Of a stretch of DNA of 8,973 nt, positions 1 to 7,690 are shown one piece after another; position 1 is the stretch's first letter, and each line of letters starts with the position of its first letter. This DNA comes from DASWRT01 sp036403035 (GTDB lineage Bacteria; Pseudomonadota; Alphaproteobacteria; ATCC43930; CGMCC-115725). Below the pieces are notes generated by a model. It ran no database searches. It saw only the letters and a list, made by a program, of their open reading frames with translations, and was not told the origin of the DNA. Location: positions 1-8,973 of the forward strand of contig DASWRT010000108.1 of assembly GCA_036403035.1 (NCBI GenBank), in the 5' to 3' direction. The translations under genes and the position numbers were made by a program.

Positions 1-343
1 GCGCGGCGCGGAGGAGGTCAGCCTCGGCGACTTCGTGCTGTCGGGCGGCGAGCCGGCGGCGATCGCGCTGATCGACTCGTGCGTGCGCATCCTGCCCGGC
101 GTGATCGGCGCGGCGGAGACGCTCGCCGAGGAGAGTTTCGAGCGGGGATTGCTGGAATATCCCCAGTATACCCGGCCGCAGACGTGGCAGGGCAGGGCGG
201 TGCCGGAGGTGCTCCTTTCCGGTCACCACGAGCGGATCCGGGCGTGGCGCCTGGCGCAGGCGGAGGAGATCACGCAGCGCCGGCGTCCCGACCTGTGGGA
301 GCGGTATCGGGCGGCGGCAACGCTGCCGCCCGTCGAGGACTGA
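1..343 (+). CDS. trmD: tRNA (guanine-N1)-methyltransferase TrmD, C-terminal part
   Basis: The open frame enters from the left edge (first full codon at base 2) and gives 113 residues before TGA at 341-343. TrmD methylates G37 of tRNAs with a G at position 36, using S-adenosylmethionine, and prevents +1 frameshifting. Visible family signatures are the knot-region segment LGDFVLSGGEPAAIALID, then LLEYPQYTRPQTWQG, VPEVLLSGHHERIRAWR and the C-terminal RRRPDLW; these align well with E. coli TrmD from memory. The start and the N-terminal half of the SPOUT domain lie outside the window. rplS follows 68 bp downstream, the usual order of the rpsP-rimM-trmD-rplS operon. Nothing suggests truncation other than the window edge. 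Confidence 0.96.
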   Translation, partial: RGAEEVSLGDFVLSGGEPAAIALIDSCVRILPGVIGAAETLAEESFERGLLEYPQYTRPQTWQGRAVPEVLLSGHHERIRAWRLAQAEEITQRRRPDLWERYRAAATLPPVED

Positions 344-411
344 CGGTTTGCGCGGCCCGGTGCGGTGCCGCGCGCGGTGTGACAGAGGATTGGAAAGGTC
401 GAGGCGGGATC

Positions 412-816
412 ATGAACCTCCTTCAGACGCTCGAGCAGGAGCAGATCGATAAACTGGTCGCGGATCGTCCGATCCCCGATTTCCAGCCGGGCGACACGGT
501 GCGCGTCAGCGTCAAGGTCGTCGAGGGCGAGCGCGAGCGTGTCCAGGCGTTCGAGGGCGTCTGCATCGCCCGCCGCAACGCCGGCATCAACTCCAGCTTC
601 ACGCTGCGCAAGATCTCGTACGGCGAGGGCGTCGAGCGCGTCTTCCCGCTCTACTCGCCGCGCCTGACCACGATCGAGGTCGTGCGTCGCGGCAAGGTCC
701 GCCGCGCCAAGCTCTATTATCTGCGCGGGCGCACCGGCAAGGCGGCGCGCATCGCCGAGCGCGGTCGCGAGCAGGGCGGCGATGCGGCGGCGGCGCGAAA
801 GGCCGCGTCGGATTAA
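412..816 (+). CDS. rplS: 50S ribosomal protein L19
   Basis: This encodes 134 residues of bL19, a large-subunit protein at the 30S-50S interface. The N-terminus MNLLQTLEQEQIDKL and the core segments FQPGDTVRVSVKV, RVQAFEGVCIARRNAGINSS, FTLRKISYGEGVERVFPLYSP and RRAKLYYLRGRTGKAARI are characteristic. Residues after about 115 form a basic and Ala-rich tail, longer than in E. coli L19 and, as I recall, common in alphaproteobacteria. The ATG at 412 is preceded by a purine-rich GAGGCGGG (401-408). Upstream in-frame codons back to 79 are an open-frame shadow over trmD and are not used. It is cotranscribed with trmD in the standard operon. Its TAA (814-816) abuts the palindrome cluster that begins at 816. 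Confidence 0.97.
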   Translation: MNLLQTLEQEQIDKLVADRPIPDFQPGDTVRVSVKVVEGERERVQAFEGVCIARRNAGINSSFTLRKISYGEGVERVFPLYSPRLTTIEVVRRGKVRRAKLYYLRGRTGKAARIAERGREQGGDAAAARKAASD

Positions 817-907
817 TACCAACGGCCGATGAGCTTGCCTCATCGACCGTTGGTTAAGCCTGAGCGGCGCCCGCTCGGCATCGGTCACCGACCGATGCCG
901 ACGGTAT
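816..907. repeat. REP/BIME-like palindromic unit after rplS
   Basis: A 92-nt unit bounded by ATACC (816-820) and GGTAT (903-907). It contains three hairpins. The first pairs 818-832 with 840-854, 15 bp with one mismatch and a 7-nt loop. The second is a short GAGCG/CGCTC pair (862-866 with 872-876). The third is a perfect 10-bp stem pairing 876-885 (CGGCATCGGT) with 891-900. The outer ends resemble each other in inverted orientation, which is the design of bacterial REP/BIME or small MITE elements. It may also help end transcription from rplS, but no long T tract follows. The arrangement is read directly; assignment to a repeat family is inferred. Confidence 0.6.
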
Positions 908-917
908 AAAGCATTTA

Positions 918-950
918 CGGGCTCCTTTTCGGATAAGGAGAGGGAGCCCG
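918..950 (-). terminator. Hairpin after the penicillin acylase gene, possible terminator
   Basis: CGGGCTCC (918-925) pairs perfectly with GGAGCCCG (943-950). A competing inner stem CTCCTT/AAGGAG (922-927 with 935-940) is also possible. It lies 14 bp beyond the acylase stop codon on the minus strand. In that direction the stem is followed by TAAATGCTTTATACC, only a weak T-rich tail. It could serve both convergent genes. The stem is certain, its role is likely but unproven. Confidence 0.5.
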
Positions 951-963
951 ATGCGTCCGCCGG

Positions 964-3420
964 TCACTCCGGCGACAGCACGATCCGCCTTTCGGCAGCC
1001 TTCTCGACAGCCTCGCGCGAGTAGAGCAGGGGGAAGTACTCCCCGTTCACCCATTTCTCGGCGAGGTCGCGGTAGTGCACACTGCGCGGATCGCCGGACT
1101 GACCGGGCGTGTTGACCGCCCACGACGCATCCCAGTTGCCGACATCGACGACCATGCGGAACGAGGCGCCGGCAGTCAGCCGGAAGTCGCGTGTCCGGTA
1201 CGTCGAGGCGCTGACCGTGTAGCCGTCGCCCGCCTTCGCCAATGGCCCGACGTCGAACTCGGGGCGCGTCGCATCGTCGACGACGGCGGAGATCGCGTGC
1301 TGGAACAGCGCCTTATGCAGGCTGCTCCAGCGCCATGCCTGCCAGTCCTGTCCCAGCAGATTCTCCGTCTCCGCGGCGGCTGCGCCGAGGCTCGACAGCA
1401 GGATTGCGTCCCGCGCCTTCGCCGGGTCGGCGCCGAACCGCTGGTCGGGCTTTTCGAGGAGCGCGACGAGCACCGCCGTGTCGCCGCCCTCGATCACGGG
1501 GCGCACTTCCTTCGGCGCGAGCGCGGCGACGACCGCCGGCCGCAGGTGCCGCGTAAACCACACCTCGTAGAGCGCCGCTGCCGGCGAGTCGAACCCGACT
1601 ACGCCGTCCCAGCCCGTCAGGAGCTTCAGCGCGGCCGCCGTCCTGCCGTCCTGCTGTTGCTGCTGCGACTGGAGCGGCGCGAGCAGCGCCTGCAACCGCC
1701 GCGCGTGCAGCGACGCGTAGTCCATCTGCAACCGTTTCGAGTCCTCGATCCCGACCTTCGGCAGGCCGGACAGGACTTCCGTGATGCGGTTGAAGCGTGA
1801 CGGATCGGTCCACTCGAACCCGATCTTGCGCTCGCGGTACGGGTAATCCGGCGGCAGGTTCATCTGGTTTGCCGAGCCCACCCAGCCGCGCGCCGGATTG
1901 AACTCGCTCGGCAGCGCGTCGCGGTCGTAGAACCCCGCCCACTCGTAGCGTCCGTCGCCGGGGACCGGCAGCAGCCCGTCCCAGTTCGGCCGGATCGGCG
2001 TCAGGCCGCCCGGAACCCAGGCGATGTTCCCGGCCGTGTCGGCGTAGACCTGATTTTCCGACGGCGAGCCCCAGCGGTTCATCGCCGCGAGGAACTGATC
2101 CCAGTCGCGCGCCCGCATGTAGTCGATGCTGCCGAAGTAAGGCGCCATGCCCGGCTCCAGCCACGCCGCGCGCACGGCATAGGCGCGGTGGTTCTGCGCA
2201 TCATCCAATACGACCGGTCCATGCCGCGTGAACTTCATCTCGATCGTCCCGGCCTCGCGTCCCTTGACCGGCAGATCCTCCCGCACGATCCGCATCGGCT
2301 CCCAGCGCCCCTGGTAGCGGTACTCCTCGGGGTTCGCCGGGTTGGTTTCGTAGACGTAGAGGTCTTCCTGATCGATCCCGAAGATCGTCAGGCCGAAGGC
2401 GATCCGGTCGTTGTGGCCGATCGAAATGCCGGGCAAGGCCGGTTCGCCGGCGCCGATCACGTCGACGCCCGGCGCCGAGAGATGCGCTATGTAGCGCAGC
2501 GACGGGACCGAGTGCGCGCGGTGCGGGTCGTTCGCGAGGATCGGCCGTCCGGTCGCCGACTTCGCCGGGGAGATCGCCCAGTTGTTGCTGCCGATCGTGC
2601 CGGGATCGATGTCCGCGCCGGCTGCGGCGAACCGGGTCTCCGCACCGCCGTCGGGATCGGCGGCGCCGTTCAGCCGCTCCTTGGAGAACGGGACCTCCCG
2701 CGTCGCCAGCTTGTAGATGTCGAGGACGGCGCCGGGCACGGCGCATGGATCGAGACCGTCCGGCACGCTCGCTTGCCACGCCGGTTCCAGCCCCTTGCGC
2801 AGTTCGTCGGTGTCGAGCCCGGCCTTGCAGGCGACCTGCGCCCGCTCGACCTCGCTGGTCAGGTTGCGCGTGAGCCCGTGGCTGCGGATGCGCACCACGT
2901 CCTCGGGCGCCCAGGTCGCCGGCTCGTAGCCGAGGATCTTGAATTCCGGCGGCAGCAGCGACGGGTCGTTCCTGGTCGCCGCGACATAGGCGTTGATGCC
3001 GGCGACGAACGCTTCGGCGACGCGCTTCGCGTCCGAGCCGTAGGCGAGCCATTCCCGGTACATGTCGCCGCGATAGAGGAAGAGGCGGGCCGCGCGATCC
3101 TGCTCGGCATAGCCCGGACCGAAGACTTCGGCGAGCCTGCCGAGGCCGCGCCGCCGCCAGAGGTCGATCTGCCACAGGCGGTCGCGGGCGGCATTGAAAC
3201 CCTGCGCGTAGAAAGCATCGTACAGCGTGCCGGCATAGATATGCGGAACGCCCCATTGGTCGATGAGGATCTCGGCGCGCTTCGTGAGGCCGGGCGCGGC
3301 GAAGCTTTGTTCCTGCCGCGGCGAGTCCTGACCGGTCTGCGCCGCGGGGGCCGCCCCGGCTGACAGCGCCGTCGCCGCAGCGGCGGCGGCGGCGAGCAGG
3401 GGCATCCGTCCAATTCGCAT
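964..3420 (-). CDS. Penicillin acylase family Ntn hydrolase, exported
   Basis: This encodes 818 residues. The family hydrolyses amide bonds of penicillins, cephalosporins or N-acyl homoserine lactones in the periplasm. A precursor is exported and self-cleaved into alpha and beta chains, removing a spacer. An N-terminal signal peptide (about residues 1-27, Ala-rich core) is visible. The cleavage and nucleophile motif is TIGSNNWAIS, with Ser278 becoming beta Ser1. His300 is beta 23, matching the His23 of cephalosporin acylase and PvdQ rather than the Gln23 of E. coli penicillin G acylase. Asn456 in SENQVYADTAGNIAW fits the oxyanion-hole Asn. The C-terminal GQSGDPRSVHYRDLAEKW is typical. The start at 3420 was chosen because AGGAGGAG (complement of 3425-3432) lies 4 nt upstream and the signal peptide begins there; an in-frame ATG 17 codons earlier has no such support. 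A Gln run (residues 586-590) sits in a linker. The substrate cannot be told from sequence; an acyl-homoserine-lactone acylase is one option. Confidence 0.93.
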   Translation of the reverse strand: MRIGRMPLLAAAAAAATALSAGAAPAAQTGQDSPRQEQSFAAPGLTKRAEILIDQWGVPHIYAGTLYDAFYAQGFNAARDRLWQIDLWRRRGLGRLAEVFGPGYAEQDRAARLFLYRGDMYREWLAYGSDAKRVAEAFVAGINAYVAATRNDPSLLPPEFKILGYEPATWAPEDVVRIRSHGLTRNLTSEVERAQVACKAGLDTDELRKGLEPAWQASVPDGLDPCAVPGAVLDIYKLATREVPFSKERLNGAADPDGGAETRFAAAGADIDPGTIGSNNWAISPAKSATGRPILANDPHRAHSVPSLRYIAHLSAPGVDVIGAGEPALPGISIGHNDRIAFGLTIFGIDQEDLYVYETNPANPEEYRYQGRWEPMRIVREDLPVKGREAGTIEMKFTRHGPVVLDDAQNHRAYAVRAAWLEPGMAPYFGSIDYMRARDWDQFLAAMNRWGSPSENQVYADTAGNIAWVPGGLTPIRPNWDGLLPVPGDGRYEWAGFYDRDALPSEFNPARGWVGSANQMNLPPDYPYRERKIGFEWTDPSRFNRITEVLSGLPKVGIEDSKRLQMDYASLHARRLQALLAPLQSQQQQQDGRTAAALKLLTGWDGVVGFDSPAAALYEVWFTRHLRPAVVAALAPKEVRPVIEGGDTAVLVALLEKPDQRFGADPAKARDAILLSSLGAAAAETENLLGQDWQAWRWSSLHKALFQHAISAVVDDATRPEFDVGPLAKAGDGYTVSASTYRTRDFRLTAGASFRMVVDVGNWDASWAVNTPGQSGDPRSVHYRDLAEKWVNGEYFPLLYSREAVEKAAERRIVLSPE

Positions 3421-3518
3421 CGCGCTCCTCCTGTTGTCGTTTATCAAGCAGAGGCTAATCCGCTCAGCCATGCGCCGCCAGCAGCGCGGAGGGCTTCCCC
3501 TGAAGCGTCGCCCGCGGC

Positions 3519-3524
3519 TATATC
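3519..3524 (+). promoter_or_regulatory. Possible -10 element for leuB
   Basis: TATATC stands out in an otherwise GC-rich leader about 90 bp before leuB. Eighteen bases upstream, TTCCCC (3495-3500) is only a poor -35. The 194-bp gap between the divergent acylase and leuB must hold promoters for both, and no better candidate was seen. This is a weak call based on base composition and spacing. Confidence 0.25.
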
Positions 3525-3614
3525 CGACCAGGGATGCCTAACGGAACGCCACCGGATCTATTGGGCACTCTGAAGCCGCGACGCGGCGGCAACCGAATGG
3601 CTGGGGAGGAACCT

Positions 3615-4730
3615 ATGGCTGCGAACAAGAAACTGCTCGTGCTGCCCGGTGACGGGATCGGTCCGGAAGTCATGCGCCAAGTGCTCCGGGTCATGGAGTG
3701 GTTCGACCGCCGGCGCATCGCGACGTTCGACGCGACCGAGGACGTGATCGGCGGCGCCGCGATCGACCGGCACGGCGTTCCCGTCACGGACGAGACCGTG
3801 GCGAAAGCGCAGGCCGCTGACGCGGTGCTGTTCGGCTCGGCCGGCGGCCCGAAATGGGACGAGCTGCCGTTCGCGCAGAAGCCGGAGCGCGGCCTGCTGC
3901 GGCTTCGCAAGGACATGGATCTCTTCGCCAACCTGCGGCCGGCGCCGGTGTTCGACGCGCTGGTCGGCGCCTCGACGCTGAAGCCCGAGGTGATCCGCGG
4001 GCTCGACCTGATGATCGTGCGCGAGCTGACCGGCGGCGTCTATTTCGGCGAGCCGCGCGGCGTCGAGACGCTGCCCGACGGCACCCGCCGCGGCATCAAC
4101 ACGCAGGTCTACACCTCGACCGAGGTGATCCGGGTCGCGCGGGTCGCCTTCGATCTGGCGCGCAAGCGGCAGAACCGGGTCTGCTCGGTCGAGAAGGCGA
4201 ACGTGATGGAGTCCGGACGGATGTGGCGCGAGGAGGTGCAGAAGCTCCACGACGCCGAGTACCCGGACGTCGAGCTGAGCCACATGTATGCCGACAATTG
4301 CGCGATGCAGCTGGTGCGCAATCCGAAGCAGTTCGACGTGATCGTCACGGACAATCTGTTCGGCGACCTGCTGTCGGACTGCGCGGCGATGCTCACCGGG
4401 TCGCTCGGCATGCTGCCCTCGGCGTCGCTCGGCGCCGCCGATGCGAGCGGCCGGCGCAAGGCCCTTTACGAGCCGATCCACGGCAGCGCGCCGGACATCG
4501 CCGGGCAGGACAAGGCGAACCCGCTCGCCTCGATCCTCTCCTTCTCGATGATGTTGCGCTACTCGTTCGACATGAAGGACGAGGCCGACCTCGTCGACCG
4601 CGCGGTCGAGGCGGCGCTGAACGACGGCGTGCGCACCGGCGACATCGTCGAGCCGGGAATGCGGCCGGTCTCCACGACCGGCATGGGGGACGCCGTCCTG
4701 GCCCGGCTCGACAGGCTATCCGCCTCCTGA
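3615..4730 (+). CDS. leuB: 3-isopropylmalate dehydrogenase
   Basis: This encodes 371 residues, close to the family's usual length. LeuB oxidatively decarboxylates 3-isopropylmalate to 2-ketoisocaproate with NAD+, the third step of leucine synthesis, in the cytosol as a homodimer. Visible motifs are LPGDGIGPEVM at the N-terminus, NLRP (Arg108), RELTGGVYFGEPRG (Arg136, Tyr143), VEKANVMESGRMW (Lys194), MYADNCAMQLV (Asp227), TDNLFGDLLSD (Asp251, Asp255) and the NAD-binding EPIHGSAPDIAGQDKANP. All catalytic residues known for the family are present. ATG 3615 was chosen for the Shine-Dalgarno GGGGAGGA (3603-3610) 4 nt before it; an in-frame ATG at 3597 would add six residues and lacks a good site. 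leuC and leuD are not in the window. A small membrane protein follows 40 bp downstream with no terminator between, so the two may be cotranscribed. Confidence 0.97.
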   Translation: MAANKKLLVLPGDGIGPEVMRQVLRVMEWFDRRRIATFDATEDVIGGAAIDRHGVPVTDETVAKAQAADAVLFGSAGGPKWDELPFAQKPERGLLRLRKDMDLFANLRPAPVFDALVGASTLKPEVIRGLDLMIVRELTGGVYFGEPRGVETLPDGTRRGINTQVYTSTEVIRVARVAFDLARKRQNRVCSVEKANVMESGRMWREEVQKLHDAEYPDVELSHMYADNCAMQLVRNPKQFDVIVTDNLFGDLLSDCAAMLTGSLGMLPSASLGAADASGRRKALYEPIHGSAPDIAGQDKANPLASILSFSMMLRYSFDMKDEADLVDRAVEAALNDGVRTGDIVEPGMRPVSTTGMGDAVLARLDRLSAS

Positions 4731-4770
4731 GTTCCGCGGCGGCTGCAACAATCCGGGGGGAAGCAGCGTC

Positions 4771-4905
4771 ATGAACATCGACAAGAGCGACCTGAACCTT
4801 GTGCGCGTGCTGGGCGGCAACATGCAGGTCGCGACGATGCGCATGTTCGGCCTGATCGGCATCGTCGTCGTCATCGTCGGGACGCTGGTCTGGCTCGTCG
4901 CATAG
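4771..4905 (+). CDS. Small single-span membrane protein, 44 residues
   Basis: This short frame starts at ATG 4771 and stops at TAG 4903-4905. The N-terminal 24 residues (MNIDKSDLNLVRVLGGNMQV and ATMR) are polar and amphipathic. Residues 25-44 form one strongly hydrophobic helix, MFGLIGIVVVIVGTLVWLVA, that ends at the stop codon, as in tail-anchored or small single-span proteins. A G-rich Shine-Dalgarno-like GGGGGAAG (4756-4763) sits 7 nt upstream. It lies 40 bp after leuB with no hairpin between, so it is probably cotranscribed. I do not recognise the family and assign no function. Support for its being real is the ribosome site, the clean membrane helix and the otherwise unexplained gap; a chance frame cannot be excluded. 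Confidence 0.6.
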   Translation: MNIDKSDLNLVRVLGGNMQVATMRMFGLIGIVVVIVGTLVWLVA

Positions 4906-4956
4906 GGACGCCGCTCTCTGGCGAAGCGCGGAAGGCGGTCGGCGACCGGCAGAATT

Positions 4957-5383
4957 TCAGGGACGGCGGGGCGGCCCGCCGACGCCTGCCTTCTCCAGTT
5001 CGCCTGTGAGCCGGCCGCCGAGCCACAGCGCGAGCATCCGGAAGTCGCTGTACAGCGACCATGCCGGGTGGCCGAAGGTCGCCGGACGATTGCCCTCCAC
5101 CGCGAAATGGGCGATCCAGGCCATTGCGTAGCCGGCGGCCGGAGCGGCCGCGATCAGGCGCCAGTCTCCGGCGGCGAGTCCCGCGGCAAGCAGGCCCGCG
5201 CCGAGCGCCGTTCCGGCGTAATGCAATGCCCGGGTGTATGGACGGCGGTGCGCGCGCAGGTAGTGCGGCCAGAACGCCGCATAGTCCGGGATTGCGTCCC
5301 GGCCGGCCGCCGGGGCTTGCGATTCGGCTCCCCCCGGACTACGTGTGCTGTACTTCTGCCGTCCGTCTTCGAGAGAGCCTGCC

Positions 5384-5385
<2 letters not shown>
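4957..5385 (-). CDS. Mpo1-like (DUF962, YGL010w-type) membrane protein
   Basis: This encodes 142 residues. The family includes yeast Mpo1, an Fe(II)-dependent dioxygenase in alpha-oxidation of 2-hydroxy fatty acids; bacterial members are mostly uncharacterised. Conserved family segments visible here are FWPHYLRAHRRPYTRALHY, AGTALGAG, AWIAHFAVEGNRPATFGHP and WSLYSDFRML, with His residues in the places expected for metal ligands. About residues 58-95 are hydrophobic and likely span the membrane, and a Pro/Arg-rich tail follows. The nearest possible start before the domain is the ATG at 5385; no ATG, GTG, TTG or CTG occurs between it and the first conserved residues. No Shine-Dalgarno is seen upstream of it. 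That start overlaps the start of asd on the other strand. The gene converges with the 44-residue membrane protein 51 bp away. Fatty-acid oxidation is possible but not shown. Confidence 0.85.
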
Positions 5386-6413
<1,028 letters not shown>

Positions 6414-6415
<2 letters not shown>

Positions 6416-6435
6416 AGCCTACCGGAATAGGCTCT
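6414..6435 (+). terminator. Hairpin overlapping the asd stop codon
   Basis: AGAGCCTA (6414-6421) pairs perfectly with TAGGCTCT (6428-6435) around a 6-nt loop. The left arm includes the last two bases of the asd TAG. No T tract follows, so it may stabilise the 3' end rather than terminate. A much stronger hairpin lies about 90 bp downstream. Confidence 0.4.
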
Positions 6436-6522
6436 TAAGGCACGCTGCCTGACTGCTTTCTGTCTTTATCTCTCGTAGGAGAGAGGATGGAAGCAGCGAA
6501 TTCCCGGTGTCAGGGCAAAACA

Positions 6523-6546
6523 GAACGGCGCCGAAAGGCGCCGTTC
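6523..6546. terminator. Bidirectional terminator between asd and the entericidin-like gene
   Basis: GAACGGCGCC (6523-6532) and GGCGCCGTTC (6537-6546) form a perfect 10-bp GC-rich stem. On the plus strand the loop is GAAA followed by GCTTTGC. On the minus strand the stem is followed by TGTTTTG, the better T tract, 19 nt past the stop of the entericidin-like gene. It sits between convergent genes and can serve both. Confidence 0.85.
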
Positions 6547-6564
6547 GCTTTGCGGGCGCCTCGA

Positions 6565-6723
6565 TCAATACGGCTTCATCTTCTCCGCGCCGCGTGTCAC
6601 GGTCCGTCCGGCGGCCGATATGTCTTCGCCGGCGCCTTCCGTGGTGTTGCAGGCCGACAGCAGCGAGGCGGCGCCTGAAAGCAGCAGCAGCGACAGGAAC
6701 GCCATCGCGAGATTCTTCCGCAT
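6565..6723 (-). CDS. Entericidin-like small lipoprotein
   Basis: This encodes 52 residues. It has a lipoprotein signal: MRKN, then a hydrophobic core, then the lipobox LLSAC with the acylated Cys25. The mature part CNTTEGAGEDISAAGRTV resembles the entericidin EcnA/EcnB family, whose mature proteins begin CNT-x3-GAG-x-DI. In E. coli the ecnAB pair is a stress-linked antidote and toxin; single copies are widespread in alphaproteobacteria, mostly of unknown role, so toxin activity should not be assumed. ATG 6723 is preceded by GAGGGAG (complement of 6730-6736) with 6 nt spacing. The gene lies 106 bp downstream of pdxY on the same strand and ends at the strong hairpin 6523-6546. The leader contains the dyad GGATC-N5-GATCC (6743-6757). 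Confidence 0.85.
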   Translation of the reverse strand: MRKNLAMAFLSLLLLSGAASLLSACNTTEGAGEDISAAGRTVTRGAEKMKPY

Positions 6724-6829
6724 CTGTTTCTCCCTCGTATTAGGATCCCTTTGATCCAACAGTTGAGGCGCGAAACAGTTTCGTTTTTTCGCGTCGACGT
6801 AGAATGCCGGGAAGAGGGATCCCGGTGTT

Positions 6830-7690
6830 TCAGCGGATCCGCTCCGCGGCGAACCGGTGGGTCGGGTCGGCGATCCGGTCCTGCGCCGCGACGAGCTGCA
6901 GCTCGCGCGTGCCGGCACGGTGCGTCACGTCGAGCACGGCGAAGACCGCCGAGGCCGAGGCGGCGAGCGCCGCCGCCGTGTCGCCGTGCGATTTCAGCAT
7001 GTGCGCGAGGAACAGCGCCGCAACCGTATCGCCCGCGCCGTTGACGTTGAGCGGCAGCAGCGGTGTCGCCACGCGCCACGCTCCGGCGGGCGAAACCGCG
7101 AGCATCTCGATCGTGTCCGCTGCCGCGTCGTCGCGCCGGACGCTGGTCACCAGCACCGTCGCCGGGCCTCGCACACGCAACTCGTCGGCCGCGGCGAGGG
7201 CGTCGCCGAGCGTCGCGACCGGGCGCCCGGTCAGGTACTCCAATTCGAACTGGTTCGGCGTCACGATGTCGGCGACCGGGATCACGCGGTCGCGGAAGAA
7301 CTCCGGGATGCCGGGCCGCACGAAGACGCCGCGGCCGACGTCGCCGATCACCGGATCGCAGCAATAGAGCGCCGCCGGGTTCGCCGCCTTCACGTCGCGC
7401 ACCGCCGCGAGGATCGTCTCGCCGAGCGCGGCGTCGCCCATGTAGCCCGACAGCACGGCGGCGCAGGACGGCAGCACGCCGCGCTCGCCGATGCCCTGGA
7501 TCACCTCGGCGACCGCGTCCGGCTCGATGACGCGGCCGCGCCATGCGCCGTAGCCGGTATGATTCGAGAACTGCACGGTGTTGACCGCCCAGACCTCGAA
7601 GCCGAGGCGCTGAAGCGGGAAGACCGCCGCGGCGTTGCCGACATGCCCGTAGGCGACCCAGGACTGGATCGAGAGGATGTTCGTCGTCAT
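6830..7690 (-). CDS. pdxY: Pyridoxal kinase
   Basis: This encodes 286 residues, nearly the same length as E. coli PdxY (about 287). It phosphorylates pyridoxal to pyridoxal 5'-phosphate in the vitamin B6 salvage pathway, in the cytosol, and belongs to the ribokinase-like fold. Diagnostic segments are NILSIQSWVAYGHVGNAAA, VNTVQFSNHTGYG, AVLSGYMGD, CDPVIGD, IVTPNQFELEYLTG, NVNGAGDTVAALFL (catalytic Asp221 in GAGD) and the C-terminal ELQLVAAQDRIADPTHRF. E. coli PdxY has GVGD where this has GAGD, a substitution also seen in PdxK-type kinases. ATG 7690 was chosen because the conserved N-terminus begins there; the frame continues open upstream without similarity. The ribosome site is poor (ATCGGGGC just before ATG). 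Similarity is to PdxY more than to PdxK or the PfkB sugar kinases. Confidence 0.95.
   Translation of the reverse strand: MTTNILSIQSWVAYGHVGNAAAVFPLQRLGFEVWAVNTVQFSNHTGYGAWRGRVIEPDAVAEVIQGIGERGVLPSCAAVLSGYMGDAALGETILAAVRDVKAANPAALYCCDPVIGDVGRGVFVRPGIPEFFRDRVIPVADIVTPNQFELEYLTGRPVATLGDALAAADELRVRGPATVLVTSVRRDDAAADTIEMLAVSPAGAWRVATPLLPLNVNGAGDTVAALFLAHMLKSHGDTAAALAASASAVFAVLDVTHRAGTRELQLVAAQDRIADPTHRFAAERIR

Noticed and set aside
1651..1671. CTG/TTG-rich run that looks like a triplet repeat
   Set aside because: It encodes five Gln in the acylase in a likely surface linker; too short to be a meaningful microsatellite.
2188..3363. Long plus-strand open frame of 391 codons across the acylase gene
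   Set aside because: It is antisense to a clearly recognisable enzyme and translates to Arg/Ala/Gly-rich sequence without motifs, as expected for GC-rich codon-position shadows.
3421..3471. Upstream ATG extending the acylase by 17 residues
   Set aside because: The ATG at 3420 has a strong AGGAGGAG site and starts a textbook signal peptide; the extension would put polar residues before it.
3575..3587. GCCGCG-A-CGCGGC palindrome before leuB, considered as an attenuator
   Set aside because: There is no leader peptide rich in Leu codons and no alternative terminator stem with a T tract.
3558..4481. Minus-strand frame opposite leuB
   Set aside because: It is a shadow of leuB with His/Arg/Asp-rich translation and no family features.
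6487..6678. Plus-strand 63-codon frame with a good upstream AGGAGAGAGG
   Set aside because: It reads through the bidirectional terminator and is antisense to the entericidin-like gene; the purine run is also part of a small CTCTC/GAGAG inverted repeat.
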